Assembly (NCBI RefSeq): GCF_001613045.1 | Contig: NZ_BDBP01000044.1 | Location: 1 to 64,000 of the forward strand | DNA length: 64,000 nucleotides | Reading direction: 5' to 3' | DNA from: Nocardia lijiangensis NBRC 108240 | GTDB lineage: Bacteria; Actinomycetota; Actinomycetes; Mycobacteriales; Mycobacteriaceae | Shown: positions 1 through 9,032 of the stretch, in pieces | Layout of the letters: each line of letters begins with the position of its first letter | Numbering within the stretch: the stretch's first letter is position 1 | The notes under the pieces: model-generated | The model's input: the letters and a program-made list of their open reading frames with translations, nothing else | Database searches by the model: none | What the model was told of the DNA's origin: nothing | Position numbers and translations under genes: made by a program

Positions 1-3000
1 GGCGGGCGCGGCGGCGGCCGGAGCGGCGGTCTCGGCCGGGGTCTCGTCGGGTTCGTCCACCGGCGCCGGATCGGTGTCGGTCGAGTAGACGACCGCGGCC
101 TCGCGCTCGATGTTGAGCACCTCGACGACGGCCGTGCCGAAGCTCGGCAGCTTCAGGGTCTGGCTCGCCAGGTTCGCCACGGTCGGCGTCGCGCCCAGAC
201 CGATCTCGACGAACCGCTCGACTCCGAGGCCGCCGTTCGAGGCATCGGTGAACAGCAGGTCCTGTGTCTCGATCCAGCGCACCGGGCTGGCGAACTGCCA
301 CGCGAGCAGCTCGATCAGCACCACCCGGCACAGGTCGGCGGGCCGGGCCGCCCAGCTGTCGAAATCGGCGAGCACCGCGGCCAGCGGCTCCGACGGCACC
401 AGGTCCGCGATCTCCTGGACGAACGCGCGCTCCAGCGAGAACGGCCTCGGCACCAGGTTCGGGATGTAGCGGCCGACCAGCACCTCCGGCTGCAGATCCT
501 GAGGCAGCAGCTGCTCGAGCTTCTGCCGGAACTCGGGCACGCCCTTGCGCAGCACGGTCGAGTGGAACGGCACGTCGATGCCCGGCACCAGGATGAACGC
601 CCTCTTGCCGCCGAATTCCGCGCGGCGGCGGTCGATTTCGACCTCCAGCGCGTCCAGGCCCGCCACTGTGCCCGCGATCGCGTACTGCGAGCCGCGCAGG
701 TTCAGGTTGACGACCTCGAGGAACTCGCCGGTCTGCTCGGAGATTTCGCGAACGAACCCGATCACGTCCTCGTCGGCCAGACCGATCTGCGAGGGCCGGA
801 TGGCGGCCATCCGGTAATCGCTGCGGCCCTGGGCATCCCGCGGCACCAGCTCGTGCATCGCCGAACCGCGCTGGAACACCACCTCCAACACCGCCTCGAG
901 CGGCAGCACCCCGGCGACGGCGGCGAGTGCGTTGTACTCGCCGACCGAGTGGCCCGCGAGCATGGCGCCCTCGACGAACGCGCCCGCCTCACGCAGCTCG
1001 GCGACCTGGGCGACACCGAGGGTCGCCATCGCGACCTGGGTGAACTGCGTCAGGTGCAGCACGCCGTCCGGGTGCCGGTGCTCGACGCCGCGCGCCTTGA
1101 GGTAGGTCGGGTTGTCGCGCACCACGGCCAGGATCGAGAAGCCGAGCGCCTCGCGGGTGTGCTTGTCGGCGCGCTCCCAGATCTCCTTGGCCGCTTTGGA
1201 CCGCGACCGGGCGTCCAGACCCATCCCCTTGCGCTGGATGCCCTGCCCCGGGAAGGCGTACACGGTCTTCGGCGCCTCCGTGCGGCCGGTCGCGGTCATC
1301 ACCAGATCACCGCCTGTGCGGCAGGAGATCTCGACGATCTCGCTGCCCGCGTCGACAGCGATCCGCTCGACTCGCACGTCGATCTCCGCGCCGGGACGCA
1401 CCATGCCGAGGAATCGGGTGGTCCACGCGGTGAGCGTGCGTGCGGGAATCGAGCTTTCTGGATCCACCGCGGACACCGCGTGCTGCGCGGCGGCCGACAG
1501 CCACATGCCGTGCACGATCGGGCTGCCCAGCCCGGCGAGCTTGGCGGCGTTGTCGCTGGTGTGGATCGGGTTGTGGTCGCCGGACACCGCGGCGAAAGCG
1601 TGCATGGCGCGCGGTGCGACGAGGGTGACGTCGCGGCGACGGCGGCGCGGAGTGTCGGTGGCCTGCGCGGCCGTGCCCGCGGCCCGCGGCGGATCGGCCA
1701 GTTCGCCCGCGCCGTTGCGGCCGCGGATGGCGAACCGCTCGTTGAGCCGGGCCAGCGGCACCACGTCCAGGCCCTGGTCGCGCATCTCGCCGACGGTGAC
1801 CTCCACCTCGACCACGCGGCCCATGTCGGTGTCGAGCACCGACGTCGACTCCGCGCGGACCACGAGAATGCTCGTGGTGGCGGGCAGTTCGCGCAGCAGC
1901 TCGATCCGGTGGTCGAGGTGCACCAGGTCGAGCATGCCCTCGATGACCGAGCGCGCGTCGCCGGTGCGGGTGGCGCCGAGCACCGCGAAAACCGCGGGCC
2001 AGCAGGCGCCGACCAGCACGTCGGGCACGGTGCGGCCCAGGGTGCTGAGCGAGGCGGGCAGACCCGAACCGGTGACGCCCGCGTGGTCGGCGATCAGATC
2101 CGGAGTCCAGGCCAGGTTGACGTGCGCCACCGCGCCCTTGACGTCCGGCAGCGACTGGCCCGCGGCGACCGCGAGCAGCGCCGCCATGGCGGCCTCGGCG
2201 TCGTCCTCGGTGATCACGGGCGCGCCACCGTTGTAGAGGGACGCGGGCACGGTGATCCGGATGCGCACCGCGTCGCTGCGCAGCAGCGGGACGGTCAGCT
2301 CGACGTAGGAGTGGTCGTCCTCCGGACCGGTGGTCTCGACCAGAGTGGCTCCGGTGCGCGGGTGCACCGCGCCCTTGCCGTCCACGGTCCACTCGGACAG
2401 GTCGCCGAGCCGGTGCACCGGGTTCACGGTGGTGCGGCCGGACCACTGCACGTCCGGGGCGGCCAGCACCGCGTCGATCGGGCCGCTGGTCACGCCGGCG
2501 GCGCGGCGCGCGTCGACCGGGGTGGGCACCACGCCCGCGCGCACCAGCGAGTAGGCGGTGTCCTGTTCGAAGCGGTCCAGCAGCTCACCGACCGGCTCGT
2601 CCACCCGGGTGATGCCCGCGACGGCCACGGTGCCCGGGATGATGCACACCTGATCGGCCGAGTAGCGCGGATCGTGCGCCTGCCACAGGGAATCCGAGCG
2701 CCACCAGCGCCGCACGTCGGCGTCCACGACCGGAACGAAGTTGACCGGCTTGCCGGGGATCTTGCACAGCGCGATGAAGAACGGCACGTCGGCCGGGTGC
2801 AGGAGGGTCTGCGCGGCGGCCGGGTACTGCTGCTTCAGTGTGCACAGCGCGTCGACCGGGCGCTCGAACGCCGTGTCGTCGGCGAACAGCGTCGGGATCT
2901 CGCCGCGGTCGGCCGGATGCAGCCGGGACTCGGTGCGGCGCACCATTTCCGCGAAGCGGTCCCGCCAGGTGATGTCCAGCCACACCGAACGGGTGGCGTC

Positions 3001-5343
3001 GAGGATGGCGTCCCCGAGGTCGCTGCCGCAGTCGAAGTCCTTGCGGCGGTCCAGGCCGACGGCCAGCTCGACGTAGCGCTCCAGCCAGTCGAGGTAGGTC
3101 ATGGTGCCGAGATCGCCGAAGTACGGCTTGGCGGTGCCGTTCAGCGCCGCGATGATCTCGTCGCGACGGGCGGCGACCGCGTCGGCGTCGCCGGCGACCT
3201 CGTCGAGCAGACGGCCCGTGCGCGAGGCGGCGTTGTCGATCTCGTGGATGTCGGCGCCCAATTGGCTACGGCCCGAGGCCATTCCGCCGGACGCGGTGCC
3301 CGCGCCGACCCAGTCGGGGGTGCCGGGGGTGTCGACGAGCAGCTGCTTCACCTCGGGCGCGGTGGTGGCCTCCAGCGTCGCCATCGCCGCGGTGCCGACC
3401 AGCACGCCGTCCAGCGGCATCACCGGGTAGCCGTGCGCGTCCGACCACGCGCCGGTGAGGTAGTCGGTGGCGCGCTCGGGGGTTCCGATGCCGCCGCCGA
3501 CGCAGACCACCACGTTGGCGCGGTTGCGCAGTTCGGCGTAGGTCTCCAGCAGCAGGTCGTCCAGGTCCTCCCAGGAGTGGTGCCCGCCCGCCTTGCCGCC
3601 CTCGATGTGCACGATCACCGGGTAGTCGGGGACCTCGTCGGCGATCCGCAGCACCGCGCGGATCTGCGCGACGGTGCCCGGCTTGAACGCGACGTGCGAG
3701 ATGCCGACCTCGGTCAGCTCCTGGATGAGCGCGACGGCCTCGTCGAGCTCCGGGATGCCCGCGGTGACGATCACGCCGTCGAACGGGGCGCCCGCGCTGC
3801 GGGCCCGCTGCACCAGGCGCTTGCCACCCAGCTGCAGCTTCCACAGGTACGGATCGAGAAACAGCGAATTGAACTGCACCGCGCGGCCCGGGTGCAGCAG
3901 CTGCTGCAGCTCGGCGACCCGGTCGGCGAAGATCTGCTCGGTCACCTGACCGCCGCCGGCCAGCTCGGCCCAGTGGCCCGCGTTCGCCGCGGCCGCGACG
4001 ATCTTGGCGTCCACGGTGGTCGGCGTCATGCCCGCGAGCAGGATCGGCGAGCGACCGGTCAGCTTGGTGAACGAGGTCTCCACCACGATCCGGCCGTTCG
4101 GCAGCCGCACCGGGCGCGGCGCGAAGTCCGACCACGGGCGCGCCTGCTCGGGCGCGGCGCCGGGGGTCAGCAGGCTGCGCTGGCCGGGGCGGGTCGCGGC
4201 GGCCACGATGCCAACGCCGCTGCCCTTCAACGAACCGCCGGTGACCCGGCTGAGCAGGTCGCCGGGGCCCAGATCCAGAATCCACTGCGCACCCGCGGCG
4301 ACCACGTCGTCCACGGACTGCACCCAGTCCACCGGATCGACGAGGATGGCCTTCGCGAGCGATCCGGCCAGCTCCTCGTCCAGCCCGCACTGCACGGCCC
4401 AGCCGGACACCATCTCGACCGTGTCGGCCAGGGCCGGGTGGTGGAACGCGACGTCGACGGACACGTCCTCGAAGACGGGAGCGAACACCCCGCCACCGCG
4501 CACCTTCGCGTCGCGGGCGCGGGTCTGCTCCTCTGAGATCTGCGCGCAGCGCTGCCGCACCCGCTCCAGCTGCGTCGGGGTGCCCGACAGCACCACCCGG
4601 CGCCGCCCATTGCGGATCGCGACCACGGCCGCGGCATCCGGACTCACACCCTCGGCAACCTCCGCGACCACCGCGCGCAACTGCTCGGGATCGACGTTCG
4701 ATACCGCCACCATCGGCGACCGCTCGCCCAACGGCATCAGTCCGCGCCGACGCGCCACCAGGGTGCCCGCCGCGCCGATCAACTGCGCGATCGCCAGCAG
4801 CTCCGCGTCCCGCGCGCCACCCGACTGAACCGCGGCGGCGGCCAGCCTGCCCTGCGAATGCCCGACCACGGCGACCGGCTCGCGCTCGGCCGGATCGAGG
4901 CCCTGCAACCGCAGCGCCCGCAGCGCCGCCAGCTGGGTCAGCAGCACGCCGGGCATCGACACCGCCGCCGAACGCAGCACCTGCTCCGAGGGCGCGGCCG
5001 AGGTCTCACCCTGCTCGGCGTCGACAAGCTCGTCCTCGAGCATCCACGCGACCGGGTCGAATCCGACCGGCCGCACCACGAGCAGTTGTGCCGCAACGGG
5101 TTCCAGCAGCGCGGCCGCCTCGTTGACCAGCGCGGTCAGCTCCGGCTCCAGCGCGCTGTCGCGCCCGATCTCCTCCAGTTCGCCCAGCCACTGCGCGCCC
5201 TGCCCCCCGAAGGCCAGCGCGTACGGCGTCCCGTTCAGCAAACGATCGAGCAGAGGCGATCGCACGCCGGCCGCCTGTCCGGCAGTCCTGACCGCCTTCG
5301 CGCTCGCTCCGGTCCCGGTCTCGGTGCTCTCGTTGATCGTCAA
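1..5343 (-). CDS. fas: Type I fatty acid synthase, N-terminal 1781 codons (gene continues beyond the window)
   Basis: This is the start of the single-chain bacterial FAS-I that makes C16-C26 acyl-CoAs for membrane lipids and mycolate precursors. Visible in order are the acyltransferase with GHSQG near residue 162, the FMN enoyl reductase region with GGGIG near residue 620, the hot-dog dehydratase with GDHNPIH near 1256, and the malonyl/palmitoyl transferase with GHSVGEYN near 1465. At base 1 the frame is in an Ala/Pro linker, so ACP, ketoreductase and ketosynthase lie outside. The start is TTG at 5343, giving MTINES, which fits the MTI start of mycobacterial Fas, with a GGAGAAGGAAG ribosome site before it. 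An in-frame ATG at 5373 would place that site inside the gene and is less likely. Long open frames on the other strand here are GC-bias shadows. Confidence 0.97.
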   Translation of the reverse strand, partial: MTINESTETGTGASAKAVRTAGQAAGVRSPLLDRLLNGTPYALAFGGQGAQWLGELEEIGRDSALEPELTALVNEAAALLEPVAAQLLVVRPVGFDPVAWMLEDELVDAEQGETSAAPSEQVLRSAAVSMPGVLLTQLAALRALRLQGLDPAEREPVAVVGHSQGRLAAAAVQSGGARDAELLAIAQLIGAAGTLVARRRGLMPLGERSPMVAVSNVDPEQLRAVVAEVAEGVSPDAAAVVAIRNGRRRVVLSGTPTQLERVRQRCAQISEEQTRARDAKVRGGGVFAPVFEDVSVDVAFHHPALADTVEMVSGWAVQCGLDEELAGSLAKAILVDPVDWVQSVDDVVAAGAQWILDLGPGDLLSRVTGGSLKGSGVGIVAAATRPGQRSLLTPGAAPEQARPWSDFAPRPVRLPNGRIVVETSFTKLTGRSPILLAGMTPTTVDAKIVAAAANAGHWAELAGGGQVTEQIFADRVAELQQLLHPGRAVQFNSLFLDPYLWKLQLGGKRLVQRARSAGAPFDGVIVTAGIPELDEAVALIQELTEVGISHVAFKPGTVAQIRAVLRIADEVPDYPVIVHIEGGKAGGHHSWEDLDDLLLETYAELRNRANVVVCVGGGIGTPERATDYLTGAWSDAHGYPVMPLDGVLVGTAAMATLEATTAPEVKQLLVDTPGTPDWVGAGTASGGMASGRSQLGADIHEIDNAASRTGRLLDEVAGDADAVAARRDEIIAALNGTAKPYFGDLGTMTYLDWLERYVELAVGLDRRKDFDCGSDLGDAILDATRSVWLDITWRDRFAEMVRRTESRLHPADRGEIPTLFADDTAFERPVDALCTLKQQYPAAAQTLLHPADVPFFIALCKIPGKPVNFVPVVDADVRRWWRSDSLWQAHDPRYSADQVCIIPGTVAVAGITRVDEPVGELLDRFEQDTAYSLVRAGVVPTPVDARRAAGVTSGPIDAVLAAPDVQWSGRTTVNPVHRLGDLSEWTVDGKGAVHPRTGATLVETTGPEDDHSYVELTVPLLRSDAVRIRITVPASLYNGGAPVITEDDAEAAMAALLAVAAGQSLPDVKGAVAHVNLAWTPDLIADHAGVTGSGLPASLSTLGRTVPDVLVGACWPAVFAVLGATRTGDARSVIEGMLDLVHLDHRIELLRELPATTSILVVRAESTSVLDTDMGRVVEVEVTVGEMRDQGLDVVPLARLNERFAIRGRNGAGELADPPRAAGTAAQATDTPRRRRRDVTLVAPRAMHAFAAVSGDHNPIHTSDNAAKLAGLGSPIVHGMWLSAAAQHAVSAVDPESSIPARTLTAWTTRFLGMVRPGAEIDVRVERIAVDAGSEIVEISCRTGGDLVMTATGRTEAPKTVYAFPGQGIQRKGMGLDARSRSKAAKEIWERADKHTREALGFSILAVVRDNPTYLKARGVEHRHPDGVLHLTQFTQVAMATLGVAQVAELREAGAFVEGAMLAGHSVGEYNALAAVAGVLPLEAVLEVVFQRGSAMHELVPRDAQGRSDYRMAAIRPSQIGLADEDVIGFVREISEQTGEFLEVVNLNLRGSQYAIAGTVAGLDALEVEIDRRRAEFGGKRAFILVPGIDVPFHSTVLRKGVPEFRQKLEQLLPQDLQPEVLVGRYIPNLVPRPFSLERAFVQEIADLVPSEPLAAVLADFDSWAARPADLCRVVLIELLAWQFASPVRWIETQDLLFTDASNGGLGVERFVEIGLGATPTVANLASQTLKLPSFGTAVVEVLNIEREAAVVYSTDTDPAPVDEPDETPAETAAPAAAAPA

Positions 5344-5456
5344 GACGCTTCGACTTCCTTCTCCTGGCGACATGCCCGTTGTCGACACGCCGCTCCCTCG
5401 GGTGCGCGGGTCGTCCTCGACCTCTAGGCCTGATACGGGCGAGGATGGCACAAAAT

Positions 5457-5474
5457 CATGAGGAAATCCTCACG
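5457..5474. promoter_or_regulatory. Operator-like inverted repeat 1 upstream of fas
   Basis: CATGAG-N6-CTCACG is the most degenerate of three copies of the same dyad between fas and the tRNA. Its inner part TGAGGA-AA-TCCTCA is a perfect palindrome. It lies about 115 bases upstream of the fas start. Assignment to a FasR-type regulator is an inference. Confidence 0.5.
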
Positions 5475-5536
5475 TTTGGTCCGCGCATGGGCGCGTACGC
5501 TCGAGTATTTCCGTACTGCCGTACCAGAATGGCGAA

Positions 5537-5559
5537 AAACATGACTCGTCCTCATGTTT
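5537..5559. promoter_or_regulatory. Operator-like inverted repeat 2 upstream of fas
   Basis: AAACATGA-N7-TCATGTTT has perfect 8-base arms and shares the CATGA/TCATG core with the copies on either side. Its centre is about 58 bases from the centre of copy 3. Confidence 0.6.
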
Positions 5560-5595
5560 GAACACGCTGGTCCGTTGGGTTACTAACACGTATGA

Positions 5596-5616
5596 AACAT
5601 GAGTGCCCCTCATGTT
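5596..5616. promoter_or_regulatory. Operator-like inverted repeat 3 upstream of fas
   Basis: AACATGAG-N5-CTCATGTT has perfect 8-base arms. It is the best copy of the motif found three times between fas and tRNA-Leu. Mycobacterial fas promoters are known to carry several inverted repeats bound by the activator FasR; that this is the same system is inferred from position and copy number. Confidence 0.6.
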
Positions 5617-5731
5617 GGATGTTGCAGAATCGTTATAATCCCTGGTGGGGTTACCGGCCAGTACGACACTCGCCACAGAAGCTTCGCGATCGCGGTCAAG
5701 CCCGGTAGAGTTTGGACGGTCGTACCATCAA

Positions 5732-5813
5732 GCGCGAGTGGCGAAATTGGCAGACGCGCCAGATTTAGGTTCTGGTGTCCACGGACGTAGGGGTTCAAGT
5801 CCCCTCTCGCGCA
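5732..5813 (+). tRNA. tRNA-Leu (anticodon UAG)
   Basis: The acceptor stem pairs GCGCGAG (5732-5738) with CTCGCGC (5806-5812). The anticodon stem is CCAGA/TCTGG around the loop TTTAGGT, which gives anticodon TAG. The T arm AGGGG-TTCAAGT-CCCCT is canonical, and a variable arm of class II type is present. The 3' CCA is not encoded. A TAGAGT box about 20 bases upstream could be the -10 element. Confidence 0.95.
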
Positions 5814-6552
5814 CAGATTCACGTCATTGACGTCACTTTTCGGTATCCGCGCGTTCGAGTGCGCTCGCACATGGAGGCCGACCTGTGATTACCCACTCCG
5901 ACCTGCGGAAACATCTGGCATCGCTACCGGAATCCACCTCATCGATGGCGCACCAGTGGTTTGCTCGCAGAGGTGATCGGCCCCGTCGATCCGCCGCACT
6001 CCCCCCTCAGGAGCTCATCCACGGGCCAATGCCCGCGGCCCCCATCGCGTGAGTCGCCGACGACACCATCGTCTACGGCACGTGCCCGTCGGCGACGCAG
6101 GCCGCATCGTCGACAAGTCCGTCATGGCGGTCTCGGGCTGGATCACCGACACCCACCTCCGATCACCTCTCCGGACAACGGAGCACTCATCGCGCAACCG
6201 ACTCTCGACGGAGCAGCCACCGTCAGGGAGCTCTTTGCGGCCAACCTGCGACTACCAGCAGCGGTGAATCAGTGACGACATCACGCACGCAACCGGCAGC
6301 CACCGTCGAAACCGTCGCCGCCGCAAGACTTTTGGTCATGGCCTTGGGTCCGCTCCGTCGACGCTCGTTCGTCGCACCCCTTTGCGCCCTTCGCCACCGA
6401 CTCCCTCCGCCACGGAGAACGCGGGCACCCTCGGATTGGGCCACGGTGGGGAATGTGGCGGGCATTATATATTGGTCCCCGCGGCGACTTCTAGAGTTAG
6501 GCGAAACCGCGTAGACTTCGAGCAGGTCGGGACAGCATTTCGGAGTCCTATC
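5814..6552. other. Long gap with possible decayed coding fragments
   Basis: No intact gene is convincing here. A 55-codon frame from GTG 5885 to 6052 begins like a small cytosolic protein but loses protein-like composition. A frame ending at 6275 and another starting with GTG at 6270 (GTGA overlap) also look partly protein-like. I read the stretch as remnants of small genes. The promoter and leader of the Trp/Gly protein must lie near its right end, around the AT-rich TATATTGG at about 6466-6476. Confidence 0.35.
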
Positions 6553-6876
6553 ATGATCGAAAGAAAGAATTCACACACGAAGTTCGCCCGGTTGGCGGCC
6601 GCCGCCGGCATAGCCGCAGTTGCCGCGATTCCGGTCGTCGCAGCCTCGGCGCAAGCGTCTACCGCGCAAGCAACAACGCCCACGTCTTCAACCCAGTTCG
6701 TCGACAGCCCCGGTTGGGGTCACGGCTGGGGTTGGGGCTGGGGTTGGGGTCACGGCTGGGGATGGGGTCGCGGCTGGGGATGGAGTCCCGGCTGGGGTGG
6801 CTGGGGCGGTTGGGGTGGCTGGGGCGGATGGGGCCACTGGGGTGGTTGGGGCGGATGGGGCGGCTGGGGTCGCTAG
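6553..6876 (+). CDS. Secreted Trp/Gly-repeat protein (107 aa)
   Basis: Residues 1-36 form a classic export signal: a basic start, then an Ala/Val-rich hydrophobic core ending near ASAQAS. A short Thr/Ser linker follows. From about residue 53 to the end the chain is almost only Gly and Trp, first as GWGWG and GHGWG units, then as GWGGWGG units, with a final Arg before the stop. No family is recognised and there is no catalytic motif. Such a repeat would suit a surface-exposed or aggregation-prone extracellular peptide. The start is ATG at 6553. A terminator hairpin follows 24 bases after the stop, so it appears to be a stand-alone transcript. Confidence 0.75.
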   Translation: MIERKNSHTKFARLAAAAGIAAVAAIPVVAASAQASTAQATTPTSSTQFVDSPGWGHGWGWGWGWGHGWGWGRGWGWSPGWGGWGGWGGWGGWGHWGGWGGWGGWGR

Positions 6877-6900
6877 GTTGGCTTCTAGAGCCCGGTGACT

Positions 6901-6930
6901 GAGCCCGGACACGCACAGCGTGCCGGGCTC
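6901..6930 (+). terminator. Intrinsic-type terminator after the Trp/Gly protein
   Basis: GAGCCCGG pairs with CCGGGCTC and the inner CACGC pairs with GCGTG around the loop ACA, with one bulged A. A T-rich tract is weak (GGTTC), as is usual in actinomycetes. Confidence 0.7.
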
Positions 6931-6993
6931 GGTTCATCGAGTACCGATCGTGTGAGGCCAGGTTCGACCACCCGGGCTGGAACTGGTGACGAG

Positions 6994-8229
6994 ATGAAGA
7001 TTGTGTGTATCGGTGGCGGGCCGGCCGGGTTGTACTTCGCTATATCGATGAAGCGGCGCGATCCGGCCCATGACATCACGGTGATCGACCGCGATCCCGC
7101 CGGGTCCACCTATGGCTGGGGCGTCGTCTACTGGGACGACCTGCTCGACATTCTGTACCGGAATGACCCCGACAGCGCCCAGGCGGTGCGCGCGGGTTCG
7201 GTCCTCTGGCGTGAACAGGCAATCCATGTGCGCGATAACCAGACCGCACATTTCGGGGGCTACGGATTCAGCATGGGGCGCGCGGCATTGCTCGACATAC
7301 TTACCCGACGAGCAAGCGACCTGGGCGTCGATGTCCAGCACGAGCGCGAGGTCCACGATCTGTCCTGCTTCGACGACACCGATCTCGTCGTCGCCTCCGA
7401 CGGCGCGAACAGCCGGGTACGGCAGCTGGGTAATCATTGTTTCGGCACGTCCGTCGCACTCGGCGAGAATCGATATATCTGGCTCGGTACGGACAAGGTC
7501 TTCACCCGATTCACCTTCGCCTTCGAACACACCTCGGCCGGTTGGATCTGGTTCCATGCCTACCCGTCGGTTGCCGAAAAGATCAGCACCTGCATCGTCG
7601 AGTGCCAACCGCAGACTTGGCAGGAACTGGGATTCGATTCCCTGGACAACCTGGAGAACTTGCGTGTTCTGGAGAACATCTTCACGCGCCTTCTCGACGG
7701 TCACTCGTTGATCAGCAAGACACGAGGCGAGTTCGCAAGGTGGAGCCGCTTTCCCGAGATAACCAACAAGACCTGGTATCAAGACAACGTGGTGCTGCTC
7801 GGCGATGCAGCGCACACGACGCACTTCACCATCGGTTCGGGCACCCGGTTGGCAATCGTCGACGCCGTCGTGCTCGCACAGAACCTGTACGAGCATGCCG
7901 AGATCGCCGACGCGCTGGAGAACTACGACGCGCAGCGGCGCGCTGCGCTGCGCCCGGTACAGGCCGCCGCCCGTGCCAGCATGATCTGGTTCGAACACGC
8001 CGACCGGTATCTGGACCGCAGCGCCGTGCAGTTCGCCTATGCGATGGCAGCTCGGCACGGGCCACAAATGCCGTGGCAATACCAGCTTCACCTGCTCACA
8101 CAGGTACCCACTGTGCGAAAGATCCGGCGTGCCATCGACTCCGGACAGCGATGGCGGCGGGCTGCCCGACGGGGGGAACTCGCAATGACACTCCCCACGA
8201 CGCCCACCCGAACCGATCCCGACCGATAA
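6994..8229 (+). CDS. FAD-dependent monooxygenase, salicylyl-CoA/anthraniloyl-CoA hydroxylase-like (411 aa)
   Basis: The N-terminus has the FAD-binding GGGPAGLYFA fold signature (residues 7-16) followed by TYGWGVVYWD. This pairing is typical of the monooxygenase half of salicylyl-CoA 5-hydroxylase and anthraniloyl-CoA monooxygenase proteins. A second FAD motif, GDAAHTTHFTIGSG, lies near residue 270. Those relatives often carry a second flavin reductase domain, but here the protein stops at 411 residues, so only the hydroxylase half is present. It presumably uses NAD(P)H and O2 to hydroxylate an aromatic, possibly CoA-linked, substrate. The start is ATG 6994 because the conserved MKIVCIGGG begins there. 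The stub of a PabA/TrpG-like gene lies 151 bases downstream, hinting at a once larger aromatic-acid cluster. Confidence 0.85.
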   Translation: MKIVCIGGGPAGLYFAISMKRRDPAHDITVIDRDPAGSTYGWGVVYWDDLLDILYRNDPDSAQAVRAGSVLWREQAIHVRDNQTAHFGGYGFSMGRAALLDILTRRASDLGVDVQHEREVHDLSCFDDTDLVVASDGANSRVRQLGNHCFGTSVALGENRYIWLGTDKVFTRFTFAFEHTSAGWIWFHAYPSVAEKISTCIVECQPQTWQELGFDSLDNLENLRVLENIFTRLLDGHSLISKTRGEFARWSRFPEITNKTWYQDNVVLLGDAAHTTHFTIGSGTRLAIVDAVVLAQNLYEHAEIADALENYDAQRRAALRPVQAAARASMIWFEHADRYLDRSAVQFAYAMAARHGPQMPWQYQLHLLTQVPTVRKIRRAIDSGQRWRRAARRGELAMTLPTTPTRTDPDR

Positions 8230-8379
8230 GTAGGTGTTCTGATCCCCGCACAAGCCGGGCAGCAACTGTTCGACTACTCGCCCGGTCTGCCGCCATGGAG
8301 CGAAACAGAAACACAGCGGTGTCGACGACGTGGTTCCAATTGTGTTGGCGCCCTGCGAGATCCCCAGTGGTGGTGATCG

Positions 8380-8427
8380 ATGAGTGTGCGCACCCTGCTG
8401 ATCGACAATTACAACTCGTTCAACTGA
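8380..8427 (+). pseudogene. 5' stub of an anthranilate/aminodeoxychorismate synthase-like gene
   Basis: The frame reads MSVRTLLIDNYNSFN and then stops. TLLIDNYDSF is the hallmark start of glutamine amidotransferase-containing anthranilate or aminodeoxychorismate synthases (PabA/TrpG/PhzE type). Only 15 codons remain, so the gene has been deleted just inside its start, possibly through the IS3 event whose scar lies to the right. The identification rests on a short stretch. Confidence 0.5.
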
Positions 8428-8589
8428 TCTGTTCGATCTGCGCGGGGGCGCCGTGGCTTCGGCTCCGGATTGGCTGGGCCGATGGTTTCGCGGATAGCTT
8501 CAACCCGGATGCGACCTGCTCGTCGGAGGTGAGTGGGCGGATCGCTACGGCGGATTCGGCGTCTGCTGCGGCTTGCAAGGTAATGGCTG

Positions 8590-8835
8590 CGAGTTGGATG
8601 CCGAAGACTCGGCCGAAAGCCTTTTCAGCACTGCGGTTTTGCGTTCGATTTCCTTGAGCTTTTCGCGTCGTCGGCCTTCAGGTCGCCGACCTGGTTGCGC
8701 CAGCGGTAGTAGATGGCTTCGGAGACTTGCAGGAACCGGCACACCTCGGCCACGTCAGTGCCATCGGCCAGCAGCCGATCGGCCTCTGTCGACTTCCGAA
8801 CCACCTGCTCAGGCAGTATGCCGCTCCCGCGTCAC
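8590..8835 (-). pseudogene. Remnant of IS3-family transposase OrfA
   Basis: Read leftwards, the DNA encodes EQVVRKSTEADRLLADG, DVAEVCRFLQVSEAIYYRWRNQ and then KADDAK...LKEIERKTAVLKRL, which is the helix-turn-helix and leucine-zipper part of IS3-type OrfA. At least two frameshifts break it: one before EQVV, where TGA interrupts the frame, and one after KADDAK. No OrfB and no terminal repeats are seen, so it is a dead fragment. Confidence 0.8.
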
Positions 8836-9032
8836 CATCACTTCGTCGAGTCTTACCACCCACGACATGGGCTACAAAGGCTCTCACACATCCGGGACCG
8901 AACCACAGGAGGCGACCATCGCCCTCACCTACGTCCGAGCATCCATCGAAGAGACAACAGCCGTAGCAGCCGCTGCAGAGCGCTTTGATGAATCCGCCAT
9001 CAGTTCTACCGACGCTGGTCATACTTGGAGGC

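Noticed and set aside
562..4536. A 1324-codon open frame on the plus strand
   Set aside because: It lies opposite the fatty acid synthase. Its composition (Arg, His, Gly, Val rich, no motif) is that of an antisense shadow in high-GC DNA.
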